Below, in pieces: positions 36,201 to 45,600 of a DNA stretch of 61,960 bases (positions are counted from its first letter, which is position 1; every line of letters starts with the position of its first letter). This DNA comes from Microbacterium flavescens. GTDB taxonomy: Bacteria; Actinomycetota; Actinomycetes; Actinomycetales; Microbacteriaceae. Both the position numbers and the translations under genes were made by a program. The stretch covers positions 1 through 61,960 of the forward strand of contig NZ_JAFIWA010000009.1 in assembly GCF_018588945.1 (NCBI RefSeq), in the 5' to 3' direction. The notes under the pieces were generated by a model. That model was not told the origin of the DNA and did not search any database. It saw only the letters and a program-made list of their open reading frames with translations.

Positions 36201-39200
36201 GCCTCGGCGCGGGCGGGCAGGGTGGGGGCAGGACGACCACCTTCACTGCCCCCGGTGTGGATGTCGAGTGCACCTTCACGAACATCGCGAAGAAGGTCGA
36301 CGTCACGCTGCAGAAGCGCTGGATCGACGCCATCCAGGGCGACACCGCCGGCCTCACCGCCGGCACAGAGACCGCGAAGTCGACGGCAAGCGGCGCGAGC
36401 GAGCAGCTGGACACCGCCGACACGGCCGTCACCGCGGTCCGTGTGGGCGACACCGTCTCGCTCTCCGAGGTGGTGAAGGGGCAGGGCGCCTACGGGTCGA
36501 CGTACTCCTGCAACGCGGGCGACACGACCGGTGACGGCAACGGCCGAGCGTTCGACCTCACGGTCCCGAACGCGGACGTGACCTGCACGTTCGAGAACGA
36601 GGCGGAGCGGGCCACCGTCACGCTGAAGAAGTCGTGGGTGAAGGCGTTCCTCGGCGACACCGCCGGTCTCGAGATCACGGGATCCGAGTCCGATTCGGCC
36701 ACCTCCACCGCCCCCGAGGGCACGGGCGTCGACAACACGAACACCGCCTCGGTGAGCGTTCGGGTCGGCGACGAGGTGGCGCTGTCGGAGGAGCTGGGCG
36801 ACAACACCGGCACGTACACATCGACCTGGTCGTGCGATGACGGCGCATCGGGCTCGGGGCGAAGCATCCCGGAGTTCACGGTGACCGAGTCGGTGGTCTG
36901 CACGATCACCAACACGGCCAAGACGACCGACATCGTCGTGGACAAGGTCTGGGTCGACGCCTTCTCCGGTGACGAGGCCGATCTGTCCGTCAACGGCACG
37001 ACGGGAACGTCGACGGCGACCGGCGCGGCCAGCGAGACCGACGAGTCCGTCGTCGCGCTGACCGTCCGCGTGGGAGACCAGGTCACGGTGTCCGAGGTCC
37101 TGGGCGGTGAGAACCGCGGTGAGTACGAGAGCACCTACGAGTGCTCGCCGGCCGGGGGTGAGGGCACCGGGACCAGCACGACCTTCACGGCGCCGGATGC
37201 CGACGTCGAGTGCACCTTCACCAACACCGCCATCACCGTGGGCGTGCTGCTGCAGAAGCGGTGGCTCGGCGGGGTCGCGCTCGACCAGTCACGTCTGTCG
37301 ATCGTCCGCGAGGGCGGTGCCGAGATCGTCAACACCTCGATCGCCGCGGGCGGCCTGCTCGACCAGCTCGACAACGTCAGGACGGTGCTCACGCAGGCCC
37401 GGATCGGAGAGATCCTCTCGATGGCCGAGACCGTCACGGGTCTGGGGCAGTACGAGTCGAAGTACCTGTGCTCGACGGGTCTCACGTCGGGCAACGGCGA
37501 CGGCCGGCTCTTCCAGCTCACGGTGACCCAGCCCAGCATCTGCGTCTTCGCGAACCGCGCGCTCACCCAGAGCGTGTCGGTGGTCAAGACGTGGGTGAAC
37601 GGGCAAGCCGGCGACACCGCCGAACTGAGCATCTCGGGTGCGGCGACGGGTTCCGAAACGTCGACGGCAGACGGGACGATGGGCGAGTTCACCGATGTCA
37701 CAAACATGGTGACGGCGGATGCCCTGATCGGCCGGCAGGTGACGGTGAGCGAGCTCATCGGAGTCGAGGCCGGCGACCCGTCCGACTACGCGTCGTCACT
37801 GGTCTGCATCGGCGCCGACGACACCGTCCTGCTCGACGTGGACGACGTCTCGGGCTCGTTCACGATGCCGAACCAGCCGGTCGACTGCGAATTCGTCAAC
37901 GAGGCGGAGCTGCCGACCATCGCGCTGGACAAGACGGTCGTGGTCGAGCGGGCGGAGGTCTCCGAGACCGACTGGCAGCTGTCCGCGACGCCTGAGGAGG
38001 GCGACGCGGTGACCGACGCGGACGGCGGCGACGTCGCTCCGACCGAGGTTCCCACCGGCGTCGGCTTCGAGCTCTCCGAGGACCTGATCGGCGACTTCGC
38101 CGGCTCGGACGAGTTCGAGCCCGGCGAGTGGTCGTGCGTCTCCGACATCTCAGGCGAGATCGACCTCTCCGACAGCGTCGCGGGGTCGGCTGCCCTGCGG
38201 TCGCTCGACAAGGGCGAGAACGTGGTCTGCAGCATCGTGAACTCGCACGTGGACCAGGGATACGTCTTCGACAAGTCGCTGGTGAGCTCGAACCAGAACG
38301 AGGACGGCACCTGGACGGTGACGTACGACATCACGGTTCACAACAACAGCGAGCTCGTCACGGTCGAGTACGACCTGACCGACGCGATCGATGCGACGGA
38401 CGGAGTCGTGATGGCCGCGTCGTGGACTGGGGCCACCGAGGGCGAATTCGCCGAAGGGTCGCTCGAGGCACAGCTGGCGAACGACCGGCCACTCGCCCCG
38501 TTCGACGGATCGAACGATGACGTCTACACCGTCACCGTGATCGCCGCGATCGCGTCGGTGCCCGATGGCGTCGACCCGTGTGCGGGTGAAGACGGCGGAA
38601 TCGGCATCGTCAACACGGCGGTGCTCACCGTCGGCGGCGACGCGCCGGTCGAGGACGAGGCTTGCGGGACGATCCACCTCGACGACGTGGGCCTCGAGAA
38701 GTCGTCCAGCGCGACGTCGGTCGAGCCGGGTGTTCCGTTCGACTACGTCCTCACGGTCACGAACCACGGCACACGGGATGCTGCGGCCGTCCACGTCCGC
38801 GATGCGGACCTGCACTCGCGCCTGGACATCGTCGGCCTGACGCTGTCGGACGGCTTCGGGATGACCATCGAGCCGGGCTGGACGGAGAACAGCGACACAC
38901 AGCCGAACGACATCGTCGACCTCACCCTGGGCACGCCGCTGGCGCCGGGAGCGTCGATGACGGTGACGATCTCGGTCGTGCTTGCTGCGCAGCCGGCCGT
39001 GTCGTCGATGGATCCGGCCGACCCGGTGCCGACGCCTCCCGCGCCGCTTGCCTCGCTGGTCAACAACGCGTGCGTCGACACGATGATCGACACGGTCGGC
39101 GGCCCCTTCGACGGCGAGCCGTTCGCACCCAACTGCGACGACCTCACCATCGAGGTCCGCGAGATGACGGGCGTGGTCTACACGGCTTGCGTCAGCGACA

Positions 39201-40240
39201 CCGCGGTGCTGCGCTACATCCTCCGGACGTCGCCGAGTCTGTCGACGCTTCCGGTGTCGGGCAGCTGGGTGACGAAGGACGAGCCGAACGCGGCGGGTCA
39301 CTCGCTGACGATCGGCGAGTTCTTCGCGGGCCCCGACGGCGTGACCGGAGAGCTCCAGTGGCCGGGAAGCCAGTTCGTGGGCAACCCGCCGGTCGCGGTG
39401 GACTACCCCGGCTGGCGAGCGCTCCAGGCGTCCGACTACGGATCCGACGGCGGCTACCTCAACCCGGCCGACGGCATCGAGTACGCGCCGGAGGATGCGA
39501 GGTTCTTCGTGTACAACGGCCTGATCCTCGACCCGAGCGAGCTCGACTTCGCATGGCGCGGTGAGAGCACCGTCACGTTCGAGGTCAATCCGACGATCGC
39601 GTTCGATGTCGAGTACCCGACCGCGACCGGGGCCTGCTTCCAGGCGCGTCACAGCCAGGTGGAGATCGTCAAGACGGCGAGCGTGGAGAACACCAAGCCG
39701 GGTGGAGCGCTCACGTACGACCTCGAGGTCGCCAACTTCAGCGTCGACTCCGCGGCCGATGGCGTCATCGTCACGGACGAGATCCCGGCCGACCTCAAGA
39801 TCACGGATGTCACGTGGTCGGGCGAGGGGGACACCAGCGTCTTCCCGAACTGGGAATCGTGCGAGGTGACCGGCCAGGACAGCGGCGGCTATGGAGGCAC
39901 GCTCGAGTGCGTGCTGTTCGGGCCGCTGCAGCCGCAGGGGAGCGAGGAGGGCGCCAGCGCGGCGCCGACCATCACTCTCGCAGCGACGGTGGACCCGCAG
40001 TCGCAGGCCACCTCGATCACGAACGTCGCGGTCGTGGACTACCACACGTTCGGTGATGAAGGGGATCCCGGGCGCGACTCCGACGATGCGACGGTGACGG
40101 TCTCGCAGCTCGCGGCGCTGTCGGCGACCGGTGGCGGCGCCGTCTGGCCGCTGGCGATCTTCGGACTCCTCACGCTCCTCGCCGGTGCGACGACCCTGGT
40201 CGTCCGCCGTCGCCGGGGCGAGGTGAAGCCGATGCAATGA
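33251..40240 (+). CDS. Giant repetitive sortase-anchored surface protein
   Basis: A 2329-aa secreted protein. The ATG at 33251 (AAGGG upstream; GTG 33242 is an alternative) begins a signal peptide with a long n-region: about 35 hydrophilic residues, then a hydrophobic core ending AVA at 56-58. An Ala/Pro/Glu-rich segment, a beta-rich domain, two SpaA/prealbumin-like domains (about 400-590), about ten Ig-like repeats of about 100 aa, DUF11-like modules and the shared WPG domain (Cys1980-Cys2129) follow. It ends with LSATG at 2290-2294, a membrane helix and RRRRG. It probably forms a long surface stalk or adhesin. No ligand can be inferred. Confidence 0.88.
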   Translation: MDGRVFARASNSGELRRSIREVRSQERRIALRQRWHAGALATVVAGALVFSGMAPAVADEGVTPEAPAEQVVATAPENPAEPAAPAEEPAAPAEEPAEAPAEEPAAPAEEPAAPGEGKPAPEEATGPVADAPPAADRSISALAAPQAEIAPMALLACAGWPVAGSPVAGFEIDGNLCLDGAGTKDWATVGGQPVTDDGFDDATQFTGGASESNWPWTANQVSGAGVATGQSDIGNVYAYTQTVNGNVYAYLGFERDATTGTIGYYVELNQKPNSSGPVPDRTVGDLRLTIEQNGNITILLVGAHTWNGTKWVSLGSLAGFVGQTAQGNIDNLSGDVLKLGSFAEAAINLTTLFGDSGCSGAYGVLNVRSNSSAGNENSSMKDWIAPVALDVPSTCSTLTIVKTDALDPSKVLPGAEFTISPNPATGTGSTSGTTNAQGQIVFSGNVEPGQYTITETKAPVGYLLDTTPKQVTVGAAESKTVTFADPLGSASWVKHDGAGALLGGATFRVTATNGAAAAAPWNLHTAPITVVDNGARDTDPTAGEITVAGLPTGTYSVVETAAPAGYVLDPSPQSFTVSQQTPNVTLATAYVNIPYATVTLTKAWVNSFPGDKAQLAFSGDASKQGTSTAPTNGPAVQVSVEPGAELDLAETLADANTGLYTSTLSCVGATVSKNTGTGGSITVPEWPASANGVQCTFTNTAVTKTVTLQKHWIDAVQGDKAELTAGTETATSTATGAAEQLDTTHTAVATVRVGDTITLSEALAGKGVYGSSYSCTTGAAGDALSFQLKVPDDDVTCTFENEAQRATVTLKKKWVAAFAGDTADLDVTGAETDSATSTATEGDSTDAVNTASVNVRVGEKVALAEDLGGGNTGSYTTTWSCDDGTAGAGGSIPEFTVKKSVTCTITNTAKTTDIVVNKLWLDAFDGDAADLSINGKTETSTANGDAMQIDNDVVTRTVRIGEKVTVSEALDAENTGVYLSTYSCLGAGGQGGGRTTTFTAPGVDVECTFTNIAKKVDVTLQKRWIDAIQGDTAGLTAGTETAKSTASGASEQLDTADTAVTAVRVGDTVSLSEVVKGQGAYGSTYSCNAGDTTGDGNGRAFDLTVPNADVTCTFENEAERATVTLKKSWVKAFLGDTAGLEITGSESDSATSTAPEGTGVDNTNTASVSVRVGDEVALSEELGDNTGTYTSTWSCDDGASGSGRSIPEFTVTESVVCTITNTAKTTDIVVDKVWVDAFSGDEADLSVNGTTGTSTATGAASETDESVVALTVRVGDQVTVSEVLGGENRGEYESTYECSPAGGEGTGTSTTFTAPDADVECTFTNTAITVGVLLQKRWLGGVALDQSRLSIVREGGAEIVNTSIAAGGLLDQLDNVRTVLTQARIGEILSMAETVTGLGQYESKYLCSTGLTSGNGDGRLFQLTVTQPSICVFANRALTQSVSVVKTWVNGQAGDTAELSISGAATGSETSTADGTMGEFTDVTNMVTADALIGRQVTVSELIGVEAGDPSDYASSLVCIGADDTVLLDVDDVSGSFTMPNQPVDCEFVNEAELPTIALDKTVVVERAEVSETDWQLSATPEEGDAVTDADGGDVAPTEVPTGVGFELSEDLIGDFAGSDEFEPGEWSCVSDISGEIDLSDSVAGSAALRSLDKGENVVCSIVNSHVDQGYVFDKSLVSSNQNEDGTWTVTYDITVHNNSELVTVEYDLTDAIDATDGVVMAASWTGATEGEFAEGSLEAQLANDRPLAPFDGSNDDVYTVTVIAAIASVPDGVDPCAGEDGGIGIVNTAVLTVGGDAPVEDEACGTIHLDDVGLEKSSSATSVEPGVPFDYVLTVTNHGTRDAAAVHVRDADLHSRLDIVGLTLSDGFGMTIEPGWTENSDTQPNDIVDLTLGTPLAPGASMTVTISVVLAAQPAVSSMDPADPVPTPPAPLASLVNNACVDTMIDTVGGPFDGEPFAPNCDDLTIEVREMTGVVYTACVSDTAVLRYILRTSPSLSTLPVSGSWVTKDEPNAAGHSLTIGEFFAGPDGVTGELQWPGSQFVGNPPVAVDYPGWRALQASDYGSDGGYLNPADGIEYAPEDARFFVYNGLILDPSELDFAWRGESTVTFEVNPTIAFDVEYPTATGACFQARHSQVEIVKTASVENTKPGGALTYDLEVANFSVDSAADGVIVTDEIPADLKITDVTWSGEGDTSVFPNWESCEVTGQDSGGYGGTLECVLFGPLQPQGSEEGASAAPTITLAATVDPQSQATSITNVAVVDYHTFGDEGDPGRDSDDATVTVSQLAALSATGGGAVWPLAIFGLLTLLAGATTLVVRRRRGEVKPMQ
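35363..37237 (+). repeat. Duplicated three-domain block inside the giant surface protein
   Basis: Six Ig-like repeats form two consecutive copies of a three-repeat block: about 35363-36295 (933 bp) and 36296-37237 (942 bp). Repeats 1, 2 and 3 of the first copy match repeats 1, 2 and 3 of the second more closely than they match each other (for example TAGTETATST with TAGTETAKST, TGAETDSATST with TGSESDSATST). Confidence 0.8.
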
Positions 40241-40248
40241 CCGTGGAA

Positions 40249-40341
40249 GAGGGCGGGCTGCCCCCAAGGCCTGCCCTCTCCCACCTCGCCGCGGTTCGGC
40301 GGCACTGAAGCCCTTCGTCCTCGCGGAGCGAAGGGCTTCAG
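40249..40341 (+). terminator. Two consecutive terminator hairpins
   Basis: The first stem pairs 40249-40258 with 40269-40278 (10 bp, one G-U). The second pairs 40305-40317 with 40329-40341 (perfect 13 bp). They close the giant gene and separate it from the next surface-protein gene. Confidence 0.7.
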
Positions 40342-40383
40342 CGTGTCCGCGTGGCGGGATTCGCGCGAACGCCCGCAAGCTGA

Positions 40384-40616
40384 TAACGTGCACGAGCAGC
40401 GCTTCGGCGCTGCCCATCTGCAAACCCGAACGCAGATGGATCGGTCGCGTGATACCCGCACGCAAGGGAGACCGAACAGCCCCGCATAGGGCTACGGGTC
40501 CGACGCTCCGCGTCGGGGGAGTACGGCACGTTCGCGTGCCGCTGGGAGTACCGGCGCTCGTATCCGGGCGTCGCTGGGACGGCGCTTGATCGCGCCCGGA
40601 AGTTGGGGAGTTCTCT
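40384..40616 (+). promoter_or_regulatory. Promoter and highly structured leader of the 555-aa surface-protein gene
   Basis: A TAACGT at 40384-40389 is a possible -10 (weak TTCGCG at 40360). The leader then folds into consecutive perfect hairpins: 40396-40402/40407-40413, 40414-40421/40432-40439, 40441-40451 with 40459-40463 and 40470-40475 (bulge AAGGGA), 40478-40482/40489-40493, 40500-40506/40510-40516 and 40525-40530/40535-40540. The ribosome-binding site GGGGAG is at 40605-40610. I match it to no known riboswitch. No protein gene is seen in this 376-bp gap. Confidence 0.5.
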
Positions 40617-42284
40617 GTGCGGTACGCACGAAAGAACAAGAAGACATTCAAGGCGCTCGCCGCCGTGGCACTCGCCGCGTCGCTGGTCGTGGCGCCGCTC
40701 GTGACCGCGGGAGCCTCCGCGGCAGACCTGATCGGAACCGTCGGCACCTTCGAGGATGCGACGCCCGCGGCGAACTCGCCGAAGTACTGGGAGGATCGCT
40801 ACGCGGATCACCAGGCGGAGTGCTACAGCTCGACGGGCAACTCCGACCACGGCCGCCTCACCAACGGCAAGAAGACCGTGACACTGTACCCGTTCAACCA
40901 GGCATGGCCGGGCGACCACTGGGAGGTGCTCGTCGTCAAGGCGGGCAACACCAACAACGTCATCCACCACCCCGTTGCCGGCGTCGCCTACGCGTCGCCG
41001 GTCAACAAGGGCGGCAAGCAGGCCGAAGTGTCGCACTGGATCGTCTGCAAGGGCACGACCCCTGAGGCTCCGCCGACCGTCGTCACGCCCACGCTCGAGT
41101 GGACGCCGCCGTCGTGCACCGCTGCCGGCGTGCTGACGAAGAGCCCGAACGCCGAGTGGGTGTCGGTTCTGAACGGCGACGGCACCACCACGTGGACCGC
41201 CAAGCCGCTGGCCGGCACGGCATTCCCCGCCGGGAACTTCTCGTGGACCGTGCCCAACCTCGACAAGCTGTCGGAGACGCTCGAGCAGTGCCGTCCGCCC
41301 CAGCCTCCGGCTGACGTGACGAGCAAGGAGACGCTGGAGTACGACTGCGCCAGCAAGGTCGTCCAGGTCACGACGACGACCACCACCACTCCGTACGTGT
41401 GGAGCGGAACCGCGTGGGTCCCCGGTCAGCCGACCGACTCCACCTCGACGTCCGAGCGTCCGATGACGGTCGACGAGAAGAAGGACTGCCCCCTTCCCGA
41501 CACGCTGGTCGAGTACGGCTCGTGGGTGGACGGCGAGTGGGTGTGCGGCGACACCCAGGTGACGCAGACGCGTGAAGTCACCACGACCGTTTTCGAGTAC
41601 GACGCCGAGGGCAACCCGACGGCCAAGTCCTCCGTCGCGATCGAGACCCAGACCCGTGACCTCGAGCAGTCCGAGATCGGGGAGTGCCCGCTCATCCCGG
41701 GTGACATCGCCTCGTCGTGCGTGGGCGATGTGCCCTACCTCGCCTACGGCGTGACGCTGCCCGAGGGCTATGTGGCCGACAGCGCGACCCCCGTCACGAT
41801 CACCTTCGTGAACCCCGCCGGTCCCGACCTCGTGTTCGGCAACCAGCCCCTCTCGGGCAGCGTGCTCTGGCCCGGCGCCTCGGCCGGCGAGCCGAAGATG
41901 TGGCCGGGCTGGGAGCTCGTGAACGGCGAGTACTTCCCGACGGACGGCAACTTCGCCTGGACCCGCGAGGGCGTGACCGTGCGCTTCGACGTCAACCCGA
42001 CGTACGAGACGGTTGTCGAGTACCCGGCGGCGTCGGCGCTGTGCGCCAACCCGGCGAACGACGACGACCCGGAGACGCCCGTCGTCGGCCCGGAGACCCC
42101 CGTCTCGCCTGAAACCCCCGGCCCGGAGACGCCGGCTTCGGTCGACCCGGAGAGCCCCCTCGCCGTGACCGGCGGCGTCGTCAGCCCGATCGTCCCGATC
42201 GCCGGTGGCGCGCTGCTTCTCATGGGCCTCGCCGCGCTGGCGTTCGTCGCGTACCAGCGTCGACAGGGAGTGCACACCTCTTAA
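40617..42284 (+). CDS. Sortase-anchored surface protein with WPG domain
   Basis: A 555-aa secreted protein. The GTG at 40617 follows GGGGAG. The signal peptide has a Lys/Arg-rich n-region and is probably cleaved after ASA near residue 36. The N-terminal part (to about 145) is an unrecognised domain, the middle is Thr-rich with strand-like repeats, and Cys368-Cys476 encloses the WPG module shared with the two neighbouring large proteins. A Pro/Glu/Thr linker leads to LAVTG at 515-519, a membrane helix and a short basic tail. LAxTG fits class E sortases of actinobacteria. No sortase gene is in the window. Confidence 0.87.
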   Translation: MRYARKNKKTFKALAAVALAASLVVAPLVTAGASAADLIGTVGTFEDATPAANSPKYWEDRYADHQAECYSSTGNSDHGRLTNGKKTVTLYPFNQAWPGDHWEVLVVKAGNTNNVIHHPVAGVAYASPVNKGGKQAEVSHWIVCKGTTPEAPPTVVTPTLEWTPPSCTAAGVLTKSPNAEWVSVLNGDGTTTWTAKPLAGTAFPAGNFSWTVPNLDKLSETLEQCRPPQPPADVTSKETLEYDCASKVVQVTTTTTTTPYVWSGTAWVPGQPTDSTSTSERPMTVDEKKDCPLPDTLVEYGSWVDGEWVCGDTQVTQTREVTTTVFEYDAEGNPTAKSSVAIETQTRDLEQSEIGECPLIPGDIASSCVGDVPYLAYGVTLPEGYVADSATPVTITFVNPAGPDLVFGNQPLSGSVLWPGASAGEPKMWPGWELVNGEYFPTDGNFAWTREGVTVRFDVNPTYETVVEYPAASALCANPANDDDPETPVVGPETPVSPETPGPETPASVDPESPLAVTGGVVSPIVPIAGGALLLMGLAALAFVAYQRRQGVHTS

Positions 42285-42332
42285 TAGAGCGCAGCTCCCG
42301 GATGCCTCTTAATAGGGGTGTTCCACGGAGGA
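42285..42332 (+). repeat. Direct repeat CCTCTTAATAG downstream of the stop
   Basis: The 11-mer occurs at 42277-42287, where it contains the stop codon, and again at 42305-42315. It is unusually AT-rich for this region. Significance is unknown; it may be a short slippage duplication. Confidence 0.4.
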
Positions 42333-42360
42333 GGGCGGTCGCGCGTGAGCGCGACCGCCC
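42333..42360 (+). terminator. Terminator of the 555-aa surface-protein gene
   Basis: Perfect 12-bp stem, 42333-42344 with 42349-42360, with a GTGA tetraloop, followed by TT. Confidence 0.75.
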
Positions 42361-42471
42361 TTCGGCGTCGGTGGCGGCATCCGCTCGCTCGTCCTCACCC
42401 GGCTCTCGATGACCTGAAGTCGCCCATTCCAGGGGTAGCCAGATCGCTGGACTGGATGTAACCTCTAGACA

Positions 42472-42612
42472 ATCTCGATGTGGGGTCGAGATATCTCGAT
42501 CTGGGGTCGAGTTTCACTGGGGCTCAGATCGCGGATTCCGCGGATTGGGGAAGGCGACTGGGGTTTGGGCCTGTTGGCCCTGCGCGTCAGACGTTCACCC
42601 TGGGGACGGGTG
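42472..42612 (+). promoter_or_regulatory. Leader with tandem 21-nt hairpin repeats and TGGGG runs
   Basis: Two adjacent 21-nt copies (42472-42492 and 42493-42513) differ at two positions. The first is a perfect ATCTCGA/TCGAGAT hairpin that exposes TGGGG in its loop; the second has a shorter CTCGA/TCGAG stem. Further TGGGG runs follow near 42518, 42546, 42559 and 42601. TAACCT at 42459 or TAGACA at 42466 could be a -10. No gene is seen between 42285 and 42612. Confidence 0.5.
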
Positions 42613-45600
42613 ATGAAGATGGCTCGTAGTCGGCAGGTTTTCTTGAGCGGTCTGATCGCCGCAGCATTGGCCATAGGTCCGGCCGGTGGTGCAGCGGCGG
42701 CAGGGGGCTCGGAACCAGAGACCATTGTCGAAGCCTCGGCGGAGCAATCTCCGCCGGCAGAAGCACCATCCGCGGAATCCGCGGTCGTCGAACCGGCGCC
42801 CGCTCCGGCTCCGGCTCCCGCGCCTGCACCAGCTCCGGCTCCGGCACCAGCTCCGGCTCCGGCGCCCGCTCCGGCTCCCGCGCCCGCACCGGCCCCAGCG
42901 CCGGAACCCGCGCCTGCGCCGGCGCCCGAGACGAAGTCGTCCGGCGGCGCTGCGGTGGTGGCCGAGCCGGCACCCGAGCAGAAGACGACCGCGGCGCGGT
43001 CGTCCGGCTCGCAGGGGTCGAACGACCCGAAGCACGGCGATGACCCGAAGCACGATGACGACCCGAAGCATGACGACGACCCGAAGCACGACGACGACCC
43101 GAAGCACGACGACGATCCCAAGGATCACGACAAGAAGAAGGCTCAGCTCAAGCTCGTCAAGGTCGTCAAGAACGACGACGGCGGCAACGCCAAGCCCGGA
43201 GCATGGACGCTGCAGGCGCGGGCAGACGGCGGTTCGTGGGCCTCGCTCCCGCAGAACACCTGGGTGGAGCTTCCCGTGGGCGTCTACAAGCTCGGCGAGA
43301 AGGGCGGCCCCGCCGGATACGACTGGACCGACCTGTCGTGCACAGGTTCCGAGAAGACCGATGTCGACGCCCCGGTGGTGCACCTCGAGAAGGGCGACAA
43401 GACGACCTGCACGTTCACGAACAACGACCGGCCGCAGGAGAAGAAGGGCCAGCTGAAGCTGATCAAGAAGGTCGTCAATGACAATGGCGGCGACGCGAAG
43501 GCCGGTGCCTGGACGCTGCAGGTTCGCGTGAACGGGCAGTGGATGTCCGTGACGCAGGGTCAGTGGGTCACGCTCCCGGTCGGCACCTATGAGATCCAGG
43601 AAGTCGGTGGCCCGGCGGGATATGAGCTGACGTCGGTGGACTGCACGAGCAGTGGCGGCGGTGGCGGCGGTGGCCACGCCGACGATGACGATGGCCATCA
43701 CGGTGATGACGACAAGCGCGTCGCCATGTCTCAGGGCGGTGGTGACCACGGCGGCTCGGGCGATGACGGCACCGCGACGGTGAAGAAGGACGGCAAGACG
43801 ACCTGCACGTTCACGAACGACGACAAGCCGCAGGAGAAGAAGGGTCAGCTGAAGCTGATCAAGAAGGTCCTCAATGACAACGGCGGCAACGCGAATGCCG
43901 GCGACTGGACGCTCCAGGTTCGGGTGAACGGTCAGTGGCAGTCCGTCACGCAGGGGGAGTGGAAGACGCTCCCCGTCGGGTCGTACGAGATCCGCGAGAC
44001 CGGTGGCCCGGCGGGCTACGACCTGACGTCGGTGAGCTGCACCAGCAGCGGCGGCGGCGGTGGCGGTGGCCACGACGACGATGACGACGATGACGGCGAC
44101 CACGACAAGAAGGCGCTCGCGACCAAGGGCGGCAGCCAGGGCGGCTCAGGCGGCTCGGGCGACGACGGCACCGCGACGGTGACGAAGGGCGGCAAGACCA
44201 CCTGCACCTTCACGAACGACGACAAGCCGCAGGAGAAGAAGGGTCAGCTGAAGCTGATCAAGAAGGTCGTCAACAACGACGGCGGCAATGCCCTGCCCGG
44301 GGACTGGACGCTCGAGGTGCTGGTCGACGGGCAGTGGCAGTCGGTGACGCAGGGTCAGTGGATCACGCTCCCGGTCGGCTCGTATGAGATCCGCGAGACC
44401 GGTGGCCCGGCGGGCTATGACCTGACGTCGGTCGACTGCACCAGCAGCGGCAGCGGCGGCGGCGGTGGCGGCGGTGGCGACGACGACGATGATGATGACG
44501 ATCACGGCGATGACGACAAGCGCTTCTCCACGTCGCACGGCGGCGGTGGCGGCCAGGGCGGCTCGGGCGATGACGGCACCGCGACGGTGACCAAGGGCGG
44601 CACGACCGTCTGCACGTTCACCAATGACGACCAGCCGAGCGCACCGACCATCGCGAAGTCCTTTGAAGGCCTCGCCCACGTCGGCCCCGGGCCGGTGTGG
44701 TCGGTGTCGTACCTGCTGACGGTGGACAACACCGGCCAGCCCCGCGAGGCGGAGTACACGCTCTTCGACGTGCCCTCGTTCGCGAGCGGGATCGACATCG
44801 TGGGCCAATCCGTGGTCGACGTCACCGGCGGCGGCGTCGCGATCCCCTGGGACGGGCAGCCGACCACGCCGATCGTCGATGGTGCGGTTGTGGCGGCCGG
44901 CGCGACGCATGTGTACCGCGTGACCTTCACCGTGGCGCTCACGGGCGTCATCCCGCCCGACGAGCTGGACTGCACGGGTCAGCCCGGCAGCGGCTTCTTC
45001 AACTCCGCCACGCTGGAGTGGGAGGGAGAGCAGGTCGACGCCGAGGACTGCGAGCCGGTGCCGCCGACCGCGCTCTTCTCGAAGACGGTGCTGAGCGCGC
45101 TGCAGATCGACGCCGACACGTGGGACCTCTCCTACCGCTTCTCGGTCACGAACCCCGGCACGATCGACGCCCTCTACTCGCTCACGGACGAGCTGGGAGC
45201 ATTGCCGGCCGGGGTCACGCTCGTACGCATCACCGCCATGGCGGATCCCGCGTACCCGCTCACGCCGGCGCCTCAGATCACCGAGTGGAACTCCGGTGAC
45301 CCGGTGCAGTTCGCGACCGGTCGCACGGTGCCCGCGGGCGCGACCCACGCGTACCTGATCACGGTCAGGGTGGACGTCGACCTCATCGAGGTGCCCGATC
45401 CTCTGCCGCCGACCTGCGACGACATCCCGGGAGCGACCTATGTCGTGCCGAACCGCGGATCGGTCAACGTCAACGGAGTGATCATCGACGACGACGCGTG
45501 CGCCCAGATCGACATCGTCGACCTCGGGATCGTCAAGAGCCACAGTGACATCGAAGGCGGTGCGGTCGAGCCGGGGACGGAGTTCACGTACTACCTCGAC

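Noticed and set aside
40396..40551. Match to ydaO (c-di-AMP), cobalamin or c-di-GMP riboswitches
   Set aside because: Short similar strings such as GGGGGA and GGGAGACC occur, but the order of conserved core elements is not reproduced. Left as an unassigned structured leader.
43022..43128. Regular 18-bp repeats that could suggest a CRISPR array
   Set aside because: The units are contiguous, in frame within a coding gene, and have no spacers.
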